Of a DNA stretch of 64,000 bases, positions 17,854-26,064 are shown piece after piece. Each line of letters starts with the position of its first letter. Positions within the stretch are counted from its first letter, which is position 1. A model generated the notes under the pieces. That model was not told the DNA's origin and did no database searches. It saw nothing but the letters and a program-made list of their open reading frames with translations. The DNA comes from CALBZH01 sp964538515 (GTDB lineage Bacteria; Desulfobacterota; Syntrophobacteria; Syntrophobacterales; Syntrophobacteraceae). The position numbers and the translations under genes were made by a program. The stretch is from NCBI GenBank assembly GCA_964538515.1, contig CAZIEW010000009.1:1-64000 (forward strand). Reading direction: 5' to 3'.

Positions 17854-19194
17854 TTACATGATGACGCCGGCTTTGCCGTCCCAATCTGAGGGCGGCTTTC
17901 TTCCAGGAGGCATCTCAACCCACTTCCCGATGATCTTCTTTTCCGCAAGCGCCTGGATCTGGTAAGTACGCAGCCCGAGGAACTTGCGCAGGACAAACTC
18001 GTTGTCCATTCCGACGGGCTTGTTGGCCCATTTGAGCCGACCCGGCGTCGCCGACAACTTGGCCGGCGAGCCGACCTCTGTCATCTTGCCCAAAATGGGG
18101 TCTTCATATTCGAATATCGACGCACGCGCCCTGAAATGCGGGGACTCATACTGGTCTTTGGCGTTGAGGATAGGGGAGGAGGCAAACCCGTGCTCCTCGC
18201 CAAGCTTATCGATCTCGGCGACCGTCTTGGTCTTGGCCCATTCCGCGATGATCTCCAGAAGCGAGACCGCGTTTTCTTCCTTAAGCCGCGTCAGGACGTC
18301 AGCATACCGCGGATTCTCCGCGAGCTCGGGCTGCCCCATCGCCTGACAGAGACTGCGGAATTGCTCGTCCGTGCCAGCCGCCAAGGCCACGGGACCGTCC
18401 TTGCACATGAAGACATCCGATGGACAAATCGCCAAATCCCGGTTTCCCGTCCGCGGACGGTTGAATTTTTCGAGGTGGTAGTAGATCCAGCTCCAATCGA
18501 GAAGCCGCATCAATCCCTCGCCTTGGGAGATCTCGATGAACTGCCCCTCCCCCGTTCGATCCCTGTAATGGAGCGCTGCCAAGACCCCAAGAGCCCCGAA
18601 AAGGGCGCCGAAGTAATCACCGATGAAGACGCCGGTCTTGAGCGGCAGTCTACCCGGAAAGCCCGTTGTGGCCAGGAGCCCGCTGACGGTCTGAGCCACG
18701 GCATCGTAGGAAGCGCGGCCTTCGGCATACCCACCCCACTGGCCGAAGCCATTCAGGGCGATATAGATGATTTTAGGATTTACTTCACGAAGTTGCTGAT
18801 AACCGATGCCCCAACGGTCCATGGTGCCGGCGCGCAGGTTTTCCACCACGACGTCACAGCGCTGAGCCAACCGTCGGAAGATCTCGGCTCCCACCGACGA
18901 ATGCACGTCAAGCGCCAGGTGGTATTTATTATGATTCTGCGGCAGCTGGCCCAGGGATGCATTCTTCCAGAATGTGCCATAGGGAGTCACCGATCGCATG
19001 GTATCGCCCGCACCGGGCAATTCCACCTTGATGACTTCCGCGCCGAACTCACCCAAATAATCCGGAACAGCCGGCCCCAGGATAAGAGTGCATAGCTCAA
19101 GGATACGAATGCCGCGCAAAGCTTCCGGTTTGGCGAAGATCTTGGCTGCATCAAACGCCTGGTTGGTCCAGGCAAGGTAATCCTCCCGACTCAT
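17854..19194 (-). CDS. Class III (CaiB/BaiF) CoA-transferase, catalytic subunit (446 aa)
   Basis: Transfers CoA between carboxylic acids. ILELCTLILGPAVPDYLGEF, GAEVIKVELPGAGDTMR, NKYHLALDVHS, CDVVVENLRAGTMDRWGIGY, ASYDAVAQTVSGLLATTGFP and the catalytic FIGDYFGALFG (Asp193) are present, followed by LHYRDRTGEGQFIEIS. Its length is normal. AGGAGGTAAC precedes the ATG, so it is the first gene of a two-gene minus-strand operon with the Asp-less paralogue. In a sulfate reducer such a pair would activate an organic acid for beta-oxidation-like breakdown; succinyl- or acetyl-CoA donors are plausible but not shown by sequence. Confidence 0.92.
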   Translation of the reverse strand: MSREDYLAWTNQAFDAAKIFAKPEALRGIRILELCTLILGPAVPDYLGEFGAEVIKVELPGAGDTMRSVTPYGTFWKNASLGQLPQNHNKYHLALDVHSSVGAEIFRRLAQRCDVVVENLRAGTMDRWGIGYQQLREVNPKIIYIALNGFGQWGGYAEGRASYDAVAQTVSGLLATTGFPGRLPLKTGVFIGDYFGALFGALGVLAALHYRDRTGEGQFIEISQGEGLMRLLDWSWIYYHLEKFNRPRTGNRDLAICPSDVFMCKDGPVALAAGTDEQFRSLCQAMGQPELAENPRYADVLTRLKEENAVSLLEIIAEWAKTKTVAEIDKLGEEHGFASSPILNAKDQYESPHFRARASIFEYEDPILGKMTEVGSPAKLSATPGRLKWANKPVGMDNEFVLRKFLGLRTYQIQALAEKKIIGKWVEMPPGRKPPSDWDGKAGVIM

Positions 19195-19750
19195 GTTACC
19201 TCCTCATCGAGTAATCTTGGTTTTCCACCTCAGACAACTTCCTTGGCCAGTCCCGACTCTGCCGTCACCTCCCTTCCGTCACGAGACCCCACCCATGACT
19301 GGCACTCCATCCCCAGCGCCCGCTCATTGAATCCCGGACACTCTCTCCCAGCAGACCTGCCTGGCATGGCCCCCTCTCCCCCAGCACTCACAGGGGCAAA
19401 GACCCTTTGCCTGGACCTTCAATCATCGCCGCAAAAGCTCGGCAGCCGTGTCGGCAGGATGATGGGCAGCCCTCTCGGGTACAAATAGGAATGGCTTCGG
19501 ATCAAGGAATGCGGTTGAAACAGGCGAGACCGAATAGAATCAGAAGGCGAGACAGAGGAAGTGAGATCGCGCGGTCGAGGTCACGGTGCAGCAGATGCAA
19601 GTTTAGAAGGAAAACGAGCACGATAGGTCATCAATATGCCTGTCGAGTTCACCAATAGCAAAATAGTTTGAGCTAGTCAATGAAGACAACGGGCTTTCGG
19701 TATCTGATCGATGGCGTCCGTCGGGAGTGAGACCTTTGGAGGGGTGAGGC
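19195..19750. other. Intergenic region upstream of the CoA-transferase operon
   Basis: No supported gene. It should hold the promoter of the minus-strand CoA-transferase operon. The best candidate (TTGACT and TATTGG on the minus strand, 17 bp apart, near 19655-19683) is weak. A short low-complexity C-rich stretch lies around 19365-19390. Confidence 0.4.
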
Positions 19751-19855
19751 TAGTGCTCTGTCAACATTGTTTCGCTGGCAACACCCCCCTTTGATTCCCC
19801 CACTCGAGGGGCAGGTGGGTGTGTAACCCTGCAAAACCATGTTGACGGAGCACTA
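19751..19855. mobile_element. MITE-like element, copy 1 (105 bp)
   Basis: Starts TAGTGCTCTGTCAAC and ends with GTTGACGGAGCACTA; the two ends are inverted repeats matching at 14 of 15 positions. The middle contains CCCCCCTTTGATTCCCCC and a G-rich partner, so the whole unit can fold into a long imperfect hairpin. It has no coding capacity. Two further copies occur at 20844-20950 and 34885-34979. TA at both outer ends suggests TA target duplication as in IS630/Tc1-mariner-type elements. This copy lies in intergenic DNA. Confidence 0.85.
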
Positions 19856-20021
19856 GGGTTGTCGGCTCCGGGTATGGGGGGTCAGGCTCCATTGCGACGG
19901 TTCTGCCGACCTGCCGGATACCCGAGCCCCCCGAGCCCCGGGACCTTTTCGCGAATAGTCGCTTCATGAGCAACCATTGTTTGCCCGAAGGGCAGGAGTC
20001 GCTTCTTGAGCTCAGGACCCG

Positions 20022-20744
20022 CTACAACAATTCCATGATCTCTTCCAACTGAGTGCGAATATAGCGAAAAGCGAGCAGCAGGAGCAGCTCGTCATCTTCC
20101 TGAAGCTTGCGAAGCATGTCGTCGTCGATGGTGTAGGCCGCGCGAAAGTCGGCGTCCTTGAGCTTTTCTGCGAAACGATCCAGGTCGTAGGCCAGGTACA
20201 GAAGCTGCCCCACCCCGTCTCCCATTCGACCGTCGGCTCGAAATCCCTTGGGGATCACTTCCTGAAACGCGCGATCCATCTTCAGGTGAGGCTCGACGCC
20301 CTGACCCGCAAGCCAGTCGCCCACAACCACTTCCACGGGCTCCCGCAATCCCAGACAGCGCTCTTTGCCTGCGAACTGACGGTACTCGCCTTCATTGGCG
20401 CCCAGATCCAGAGGATACATGCGACAGGCCCACGGCCGGTTGCCATAGACGGTACAGCCGGCTCCGGACACGAACTGGCAGCGCAACGTCTTGGGATCCA
20501 TCATCAGTTGCACAAAGGGGAGCTTCGCCGCTCCGGCCAGGGAGAGTCGGGTGTACTTGGAGAGGATCTCTCCCGACTGGATTCCCAAAGCGCGACGCAA
20601 TCGCAGCAGGTCATAGGGGGTCAGGTAGATGTTCACATCCCGGCAGCACTGCGTGAAGCACGGAAGGTTTTCATGGCAGCTGAAACGAAACGTGTCGCCG
20701 GCATGGAGCACCGGCTGGACCTGACCGGGTTGGCTCGATTCCAT
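20022..20744 (-). CDS. YkgJ-family cysteine-cluster protein, paralogue 1 (240 aa)
   Basis: The ATG at 20744 is chosen because AAGGAT lies upstream and the two paralogues align from here; the long open frame further upstream runs through a hairpin and the MITE. Cysteines fall at residues 23, 29, 33, 34, 89, 97, 107 and 130, within FSCHENLPCFTQCC, LTPYDLLRLR, GCTVYGNRPWACRMYP. This is the CxxxxxC-x3-CC and RPxxCR signature of the YkgJ/UPF0153 zinc- or iron-binding family. The C-terminal LYLAYDLDRFAEKL and helical tail are shared with the genes at 26065 and 27293. Cytoplasmic; biochemical role unknown. Its position beside the qmo/apr/sat genes suggests an accessory role in sulfate reduction. Confidence 0.85.
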   Translation of the reverse strand: MESSQPGQVQPVLHAGDTFRFSCHENLPCFTQCCRDVNIYLTPYDLLRLRRALGIQSGEILSKYTRLSLAGAAKLPFVQLMMDPKTLRCQFVSGAGCTVYGNRPWACRMYPLDLGANEGEYRQFAGKERCLGLREPVEVVVGDWLAGQGVEPHLKMDRAFQEVIPKGFRADGRMGDGVGQLLYLAYDLDRFAEKLKDADFRAAYTIDDDMLRKLQEDDELLLLLAFRYIRTQLEEIMELL

Positions 20745-20796
20745 TGCAAATCCTTCAATTTCCTGGCGCCATTCTCGGGCGCCTCGTACTCGCAAT

Positions 20797-20833
20797 CCAG
20801 AGACACCCGGGCTGTCTTCCCGGGCGTCTCTGG
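20797..20833. terminator. Long hairpin downstream of the qmo genes
   Basis: A 15-bp stem with one mismatch: CCAGAGACACCCGGG (20797-20811), a 7-nt loop, CCCGGGCGTCTCTGG (20819-20833). It lies between the qmoB/HdrCB genes and YkgJ paralogue 1, all on the minus strand. No U-tract follows, so it may be a terminator, a pause site or an mRNA-stabilising 3' stem. Confidence 0.55.
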
Positions 20834-20843
20834 CGCTTCGTTT

Positions 20844-20950
20844 TAGTACTCTGTCAGCTTTGTTCTGCAGGGTACACCCCCTTTGATTCCCCCTCAAGGG
20901 GGGATTGGGGGGTGATGTCTTCCCGGCGCAACTTCCTCGACGGAGCACTA
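20844..20950. mobile_element. MITE-like element, copy 2 (107 bp), inserted in a stop codon
   Basis: Ends TAGTACTCTGTCAG and GACGGAGCACTA are related to copy 1, and the core CCCCCTTTGATTCCCCC is shared. Its right end (20948-20950, CTA on plus) is TAG on the minus strand and is the stop codon of the HdrCB gene. Removing the element with one TA gives CTT TAA on the minus strand, so it inserted at the TA of a TAA stop. Confidence 0.85.
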
Positions 20951-22108
20951 AAGGGCCGCAGCCAGGATTTCCGAGAGCTCGGTGATTTCGAGCTCGTCCT
21001 GTTTTCCGAGGCTGTTGCAGGCATCCGTCAACATGTTCAGGCAATAAGGACAAGCGGTGGTCAGCATGGCGGCACCCTTGTCCAGAGCATCCGTCACACG
21101 AAGCTCCCCGAACCGCTCTCCCATGGGGACTTCCGCCCAGATGCGCCCGCCGCCGCCCGCGCAGCACAGGCTCATTTCACGGCTCCGGCCCAGCTCGACG
21201 GCATCGCCACCCGCAGCGCTCCCCAGAAGCTGCCGCGGCGCGTCGTAGACCTGGCTGTGTCGGCCGAGGTAGCACGGGTCGTGAAAGGCGACCTTCTTGC
21301 CGGCCGCCTTGGGGAACGAAAGCTTCCCGTCGGCCACCAGCTGCGTCAGGAGCTCCGTGTAATGGATGACTTCCCACTCGCCGCCCAGCTCGGGATATTC
21401 GTTCTTGAAGGTCCACAGGCAGTGGGGCGACGTCGTGATGATCTTTTTCACGCCCTTGCCGTTGAACAGCTCGATGTTGGACTGGGCCAGCTTCTGGAAA
21501 AGCTCCTCATCGCCCAGCTTGCGCATGCTCTCGCCGCAGCAGCTCTCATCGTTTCCGATGACACCGAAGCTCACCCCTCCCGCCTTAAGCAGCATAGCGA
21601 TGCTCTTGGCAACCTTGGTGCTGCGCGGGTCGTAGCAGGAATGACAGCACACGAACAGGAAGTATTCGGTGTCCGGGCCAAAGGCCGGAATGTCGAGCCC
21701 TGCCTGCCAGTCGGTCCGCTTCTCTCGGGGCCCCGACCAGGGATTCCCATTGGCGTGAGCGCTTCCCAGGATGGGACGCAGGTTGGCGGGAGCCATGCCG
21801 CCCCCAACGATGCTGGCGCGCATGGCACGAACATTGTCAACAATCTTAACGCCGCGCGGGCAGTTGCTCTGGCACATGCTGCACGTCGAGCAGGCGAAGA
21901 GGATGCTCTCCTCCTCGAATCCCTCCATGCCCATTTGCCCCAAACGCTGCATGTGGCGGATGTTGAAATTCTCGCTTGTTTCTCCCGGCACCAGCCGCCA
22001 CGGACACAGGTTCGTGCACAGGCCGCACTGCATGCACCAGTTGATCGTCTCCGCTCCCATTTCCGCAATATAGTCCCTCATTTCAAGGGATACGTTTTTC
22101 GGCTCCAT
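20948..22108 (-). CDS. Soluble HdrC-HdrB fusion (HdrD-like) in the qmoC position (386 aa)
   Basis: The N-terminal third is an HdrC-like ferredoxin with two [4Fe-4S] motifs: WCMQCGLCTNLCP (Cys25, 28, 31, 35) and FACSTCSMCQSNCP (Cys73, 76, 79, 83). The rest is HdrB-like with two CCG domains: CC at 190-191 with SPHC at 230, and CC at 315-316 with CPYC at 353-356. These normally bind the unusual clusters that handle disulfides in heterodisulfide reductases. No transmembrane segment is seen. In most proteobacterial sulfate reducers this slot is QmoC, an HdrC fused to a membrane cytochrome b; here the membrane part is absent and a CCG module is present, as in Gram-positive sulfate reducers that carry hdrBC. 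Stop codon supplied by the MITE. Separated from qmoB by 26 bp, so presumably the third complex subunit. Confidence 0.9.
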   Translation of the reverse strand: MEPKNVSLEMRDYIAEMGAETINWCMQCGLCTNLCPWRLVPGETSENFNIRHMQRLGQMGMEGFEEESILFACSTCSMCQSNCPRGVKIVDNVRAMRASIVGGGMAPANLRPILGSAHANGNPWSGPREKRTDWQAGLDIPAFGPDTEYFLFVCCHSCYDPRSTKVAKSIAMLLKAGGVSFGVIGNDESCCGESMRKLGDEELFQKLAQSNIELFNGKGVKKIITTSPHCLWTFKNEYPELGGEWEVIHYTELLTQLVADGKLSFPKAAGKKVAFHDPCYLGRHSQVYDAPRQLLGSAAGGDAVELGRSREMSLCCAGGGGRIWAEVPMGERFGELRVTDALDKGAAMLTTACPYCLNMLTDACNSLGKQDELEITELSEILAAAL

Positions 22109-22134
22109 GAAAGATCTCCTCTGTCAAATGCGAG

Positions 22135-24354
22135 CTAGAAACCCTTGTAGGGGTTGGGATCCATGCCTTGGATTTTCTCGGCAAACGCGTCCAAAACCTC
22201 CGGAATCCGCTTGTACTCGGAAATGGAAAGCTGCTCGAGATAGACCCGATCCGACTCGAGGCGCAACCGGTCCAGAGTTTCCTGGATCTTCGTCATCCGG
22301 ATGTTGGCAAGCTCGCTCCCTTTGACGAAATGGCACTGATAGTCGTCGCCATGTTTGCAGCCCAGGAGCATGATGCCGTCAATGCCTTTCGACAGGGCAT
22401 CGGCGATCCACACCAGATTCATGGAACCAAGGCAGCGCACCGGGACAAACCGCACCCAGGCGTTGAAGGACATACGACGGATGCCCGCCATGTCGATCGC
22501 GGGATAGGCGTCGTTCTCACAGGCGAGCACGATAATCCGGGGCTTTTCGTCATACTCGTCGGGCACATGGATGTTTTTGATCGCATTGCCGATCATGCCG
22601 ACGGAGTAATTCTTGAAGGAAATGATGCGCTCGGGACAGGCACCCATGCACACCCCGCAGCGTCGGCAACGGGTCGGGTTCGGCAGCGGGTTGCCTTTTT
22701 CGTCCTCGTTAATGGCGCCGAAAGGACATTCCTCCGTGCATCGCTTGCACTGGGTACAGCGCTGCATGAAGAAGTCGGGATAGCTCATGTCACCGGCGCG
22801 GGGATGCAGCGCCTTGCCCTGCGAAACCATCTCCACACACTGGATCGCTTTGAGGGCGGCTCCGGTCGCGTCGTCGACCGCGCGTGAGTAGTCCATCGGG
22901 GCGCGAACCGAGCCGGCCGGATAGATGCCCGTACGCCGCGACTCATAGGGGAAGCACACAAAGTGGGAGTCGGGATACCCGTACTTGAGAGCGGGAAGCT
23001 CGGGGCCCTGACGATACTGCAGGTTGAGGATGTTGGAAGCCAGAATGGTATCGGCGGGAACTTCTGCCTTCTCTTCTCCTTCCTTGGGCGCCTGCGCCTT
23101 AAAGGGCTCGCCCAGGGCGCTCGTGGGAACCATGCCGGTGGCCAGCACGACCAAGTCCACGCTCTCCGACATCATGGGAGAGCGAGTCAGCACGTCATCG
23201 GCCGAGATCACCAGGCTCCCTGCCCCATCGTCCTCGACGGAAGTGACCGTTCCGCGAACGAAGAACACGCCGTCTTTCTGCAGCTGCTTGTAAAGAAGCT
23301 CGTAGTTGCCATTGGCCCGGATGTCCTTGTAGAAGACGTAGACCGGGGTCTCGGGATTGGCTTCCTTGAAGTACTTGGCCTGCTTGAGGGATTCCACGCA
23401 ACAGGCGGCCGAGCAGTAAGGGAGGTGCTCCGGATCGCGCGAGCCGGCACACAGGATGAAAGCAGCGCTTTCGACCGGCTGCCCGTTCGAGGGACGCGTC
23501 ACGCTGCCAGCCTTAAACATGGCTTCCAGCTGCGGCGCGGTGATGACGTCGGCGTGCTTTCCGAAGCCGAGACCCTCCAGTTTGGATGCGTCGTAAGGCA
23601 CGGCGCCCGTAGCCATGATGATGGCCCCGGCGCGCTCGGCGGCTTCTCCGCCGTTCTGCTTGATCTTGACGTCAAAGAGGCACGGGGCACCGGCAATCTC
23701 CCCGATGGTCGCATTGGTGTAAACCTTCACGCCGGCTCGGCCGGTCACTTCCTGTGCCAGCTCATCGAGCACATTCGGACTCAGCTCATCATAGGGAGGC
23801 TGGGCTGATGCCATCTTGTAGACGTCTTTGAGATAGCCGCCGAGCTGATCGCTTTTTTCCACCAGCACGACTTCGTAGCCGGCCTTGGCCGCTTCGTTCG
23901 CCGCCGTCATGCCGGCAAGCCCGCCGCCCACCACCAGGATCCGCTTGCTGAGATCTTCGGCCATGAAAGGCTCGAGGGGCTGCATTTCCTTCGCTTTGGT
24001 GATCCCCATCCGGAGCTGGTCCTCGGCCATCATCTGCGTGTCTTCGTCGTTGGCCGGGTGAGTCCAAGCCACCTGCTCGCGTAGATTCACGCGCTCCAGC
24101 ACTTTGTCCGGACCGAAATCGAACACATCGGTCATGACCCGCGGGGAGCATGCCGCGATGACCAGTGCGTTGACCCCTTCCCCCTCAACATCCGCCTTAA
24201 TCTGCCCGACGCCCTCGGCGCTGCACAGGAAAGCATGCTGCCGGCATACCGGCGTCTTGTATTCACCCGTGGCCACCGCGGCCAGCGCGTCGATATCCAG
24301 TGCGTCTCCGAGTCCGCAGCCCGTGCAAATGTAGACCCCCATCTTCGTTTCCAT
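22135..24354 (-). CDS. qmoB: QmoB, HdrA-like flavoprotein with MvhD domain (739 aa)
   Basis: Subunit of the quinone-interacting membrane-bound oxidoreductase-type complex that feeds electrons to APS reductase. The start METKMGVYICTGCGLGD at 24354 has AGGAGG 7 nt upstream, lying over the end of qmoA (translational coupling). Domains: an HdrA-type N-terminus with CTGCG (10-14); an FAD-binding Rossmann fold (RILVVGGGLAGMTAANEAA); CAGSRDPEHLPYCSAACC; two ferredoxin motifs (CTQCKRCTEECPFG and CRRCGVCMGACPE); and a C-terminal MvhD-like [2Fe-2S] domain (VLACENDAYP, VRCLGSMNLVWI, LLGCKHGDDYQCHF). Order and length are those of QmoB. Cytoplasmic. Confidence 0.95.
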   Translation of the reverse strand: METKMGVYICTGCGLGDALDIDALAAVATGEYKTPVCRQHAFLCSAEGVGQIKADVEGEGVNALVIAACSPRVMTDVFDFGPDKVLERVNLREQVAWTHPANDEDTQMMAEDQLRMGITKAKEMQPLEPFMAEDLSKRILVVGGGLAGMTAANEAAKAGYEVVLVEKSDQLGGYLKDVYKMASAQPPYDELSPNVLDELAQEVTGRAGVKVYTNATIGEIAGAPCLFDVKIKQNGGEAAERAGAIIMATGAVPYDASKLEGLGFGKHADVITAPQLEAMFKAGSVTRPSNGQPVESAAFILCAGSRDPEHLPYCSAACCVESLKQAKYFKEANPETPVYVFYKDIRANGNYELLYKQLQKDGVFFVRGTVTSVEDDGAGSLVISADDVLTRSPMMSESVDLVVLATGMVPTSALGEPFKAQAPKEGEEKAEVPADTILASNILNLQYRQGPELPALKYGYPDSHFVCFPYESRRTGIYPAGSVRAPMDYSRAVDDATGAALKAIQCVEMVSQGKALHPRAGDMSYPDFFMQRCTQCKRCTEECPFGAINEDEKGNPLPNPTRCRRCGVCMGACPERIISFKNYSVGMIGNAIKNIHVPDEYDEKPRIIVLACENDAYPAIDMAGIRRMSFNAWVRFVPVRCLGSMNLVWIADALSKGIDGIMLLGCKHGDDYQCHFVKGSELANIRMTKIQETLDRLRLESDRVYLEQLSISEYKRIPEVLDAFAEKIQGMDPNPYKGF

Positions 24355-24359
24355 ATGAA

Positions 24360-25628
24360 CTACCTCCTGCATGTCGCCTGAATGGCCTTGAGAGCTGCCG
24401 CCGTCGCATCCTGGACGCTTGACGAAACATCCACCGGTTTCCTCACGCACCCGGCCCCGATGATCCCCGGAACCGGCTGGCTTGCAAGGACAAACCCGTT
24501 CTCGTCGTAAGCGGCATCAACCGGGATCTTGTCGGTTGCCGTTCCCGGCACCATCCCCGTCGCGAGCACCACCAGGTCGAACTGCTCCTTGAGGATCTTG
24601 CCCGTGGACTGGTCCTCCACCTGAACGGTCACGAGGCCCGTCTGCGAGTCTTCCGTGATCTCGCCGGCTTTGCCCTTGGTCAGCGTCAAGCGCTCGTCGG
24701 ACTGGGTGCGGGTGAAGAAGTCCTCGTATTTGCCGAGGGCACGGATGTCGATGTAGAACATGGTGGCCTGAGCTTCAGGGTCCTGCTCGAGCACGTAGGT
24801 CGCCTGCTTGAGGGAGGCGAGGCAGCACACGCCAGAGCAGTACGGCAGGTGGTTCTCGTCCCGGGATCCGGCGCATTGCACGAAAGCCACTTTCTTCACT
24901 TCCGCACCGTCCGATGGCCGGACGATCTTGCCGCCGGTCGGTCCGTTCCCCGACGCAAGCCGCTCCATCATGACATTGGTGATCACGTTCTTGTTCTTGC
25001 CGAATCCATAATAGGGGATCTTCTCGGCGTCATAAGGCTTCCAGCCCGTTGCCCACACGACAGCCCCAACCTTGAGGTCGAACCGTTCCGGCTGCATGTC
25101 CAGATCGACGGCGCCGTAAGGACAAGCGGCCTTGATGGCGGCAGCCTCAGGCGTCCCGAGCACTTCCGGGGCTACCACGTAGCGAAACGGAAAAGCAAAC
25201 TCATGGGGCAAATAGGCGGCCTTGACCTTGCTTAAACCGTAATTGAAGGAGTCGGGGATCTCCGTTGTGGCAGCCGTCTCACACAACCCGCAGCCCGTGC
25301 ACTTCTCATTCACGTAGCGCGGCTCGAGCGCGATCGTCACGTCGAAGTTCCCGGCCTGACCCGAGATCTTCTCCACCTGAGCCATGGTAAAAAAGCGAAT
25401 CAGGGAATTGTTCTTGATCCGGCGGAAATTGATCTCCAACCCGCAGCTCGGTGGGCAAAGCTTCGGGAAATACTTGTTCATGCGGGCCACCCGACCACCG
25501 AGATAAGGCTCCTTTTCCACCATGTAGACTTGGAACCCCGCTTCGGCGGCCTCGAGAGCGGCACTCAAGCCGCTCATGCCGCTTCCCACTACTAGAATGC
25601 TCCGGTTTCCATCAAGCGCATCAGCCAT
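24360..25628 (-). CDS. qmoA: QmoA, HdrA-like FAD subunit (422 aa)
   Basis: FAD/iron-sulfur protein of the Qmo complex. SILVVGSGMSGLSAALEAAE is the dinucleotide fold; EPYLGGRVARM with CPPSCG, CTGCGLC, VVWATGWKPYD and VQCAGSRDENHLPYCSGVCC follow, as in HdrA relatives. The C-terminal GIIGAGCVRKPVDVSSSVQDATAAALKA closes the FAD domain. Ends six bases before the qmoB start. A readable sigma-70 promoter lies ~100 bp upstream at 25736-25765, so qmoA is the first gene of the qmoA-qmoB-HdrCB operon. Confidence 0.95.
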   Translation of the reverse strand: MADALDGNRSILVVGSGMSGLSAALEAAEAGFQVYMVEKEPYLGGRVARMNKYFPKLCPPSCGLEINFRRIKNNSLIRFFTMAQVEKISGQAGNFDVTIALEPRYVNEKCTGCGLCETAATTEIPDSFNYGLSKVKAAYLPHEFAFPFRYVVAPEVLGTPEAAAIKAACPYGAVDLDMQPERFDLKVGAVVWATGWKPYDAEKIPYYGFGKNKNVITNVMMERLASGNGPTGGKIVRPSDGAEVKKVAFVQCAGSRDENHLPYCSGVCCLASLKQATYVLEQDPEAQATMFYIDIRALGKYEDFFTRTQSDERLTLTKGKAGEITEDSQTGLVTVQVEDQSTGKILKEQFDLVVLATGMVPGTATDKIPVDAAYDENGFVLASQPVPGIIGAGCVRKPVDVSSSVQDATAAALKAIQATCRR

Positions 25629-25735
25629 ACAATTTCCTCCGTGGTCAATTTGAAAACCCCCTGCACATCGTAGCGTCGTCCCACCTGTCCCGTCGCGTCT
25701 CCAGGCGCCGGAGTTGGACTTTACGGAAAGTTTAC

Positions 25736-25765
25736 ATTGTAGCGGAATTGTGAAATTAATTTCAA
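25736..25765 (-). promoter_or_regulatory. qmoA promoter
   Basis: On the minus strand TTGAAA (25765-25760) and TACAAT (25741-25736) are separated by 18 bp, a good sigma-70 match. The predicted start is near 25729, giving a ~100-nt leader to the qmoA ATG at 25628. It is overlapped by the Rex-like palindrome at 25748-25765. Confidence 0.7.
25748..25765. promoter_or_regulatory. Rex-like operator at the qmoA promoter
   Basis: TTGTGAAATTAATTTCAA contains the perfect 14-bp palindrome TGAAATTAATTTCA and covers the -35 and part of the spacer. The Rex consensus is TTGTGAA-N4-TTCACAA: the left half matches 7/7, the right half 4/7. It aligns with the site at the sat promoter (32105-32122). No rex gene is in the window. 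Confidence 0.5.
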
Positions 25766-26064
25766 CTCAAAATTCCATGCCTCCCTCCCCTGTCCCAACC
25801 CTCAGGATATGCTGCAAGAGATGCAGGGCGAGCCCACTCGCTCGAACGGATCGGTGCAGATCCACCATGGGGGAGATCCAAAGGGATTCCCGGTTTTGAG
25901 ATCCAGCGTACAGCGATCGATTTCCGTGTGGGTTGAATCAGGCAAGTTACGGCGGGTAGACCTAGCGGGAAAACATGGAGGCGCGGGGAAGGCTATCCAC
26001 GCTCCTTCCCCGCCTATCTGCAAGCTACAACGCGCGTGACGCGATCCTCGTCGCCGCTAAAGAG

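Larger units (their letters stand above)
25629..26064. other. Intergenic region carrying the qmo promoter
   Basis: Holds the qmoA leader (~100 nt), the promoter/operator described separately, and about 280 bp between it and the YkgJ gene in which no gene is supported. Confidence 0.5.

Noticed and set aside
16314..17861. 515-codon plus-strand frame opposite the CoA-transferase
   Set aside because: It mirrors a clearly coding minus-strand gene and has no recognisable domain.
19856..20021. A second mobile element next to MITE copy 1
   Set aside because: The C/G-rich stretch has only scattered partial complementarity and no repeat elsewhere in the window.
20745..21167. N-terminal extension of the first YkgJ protein to 381 aa
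   Set aside because: The extension translates a hairpin, the MITE and the opposite gene; both paralogues begin at the MESS-equivalent position.
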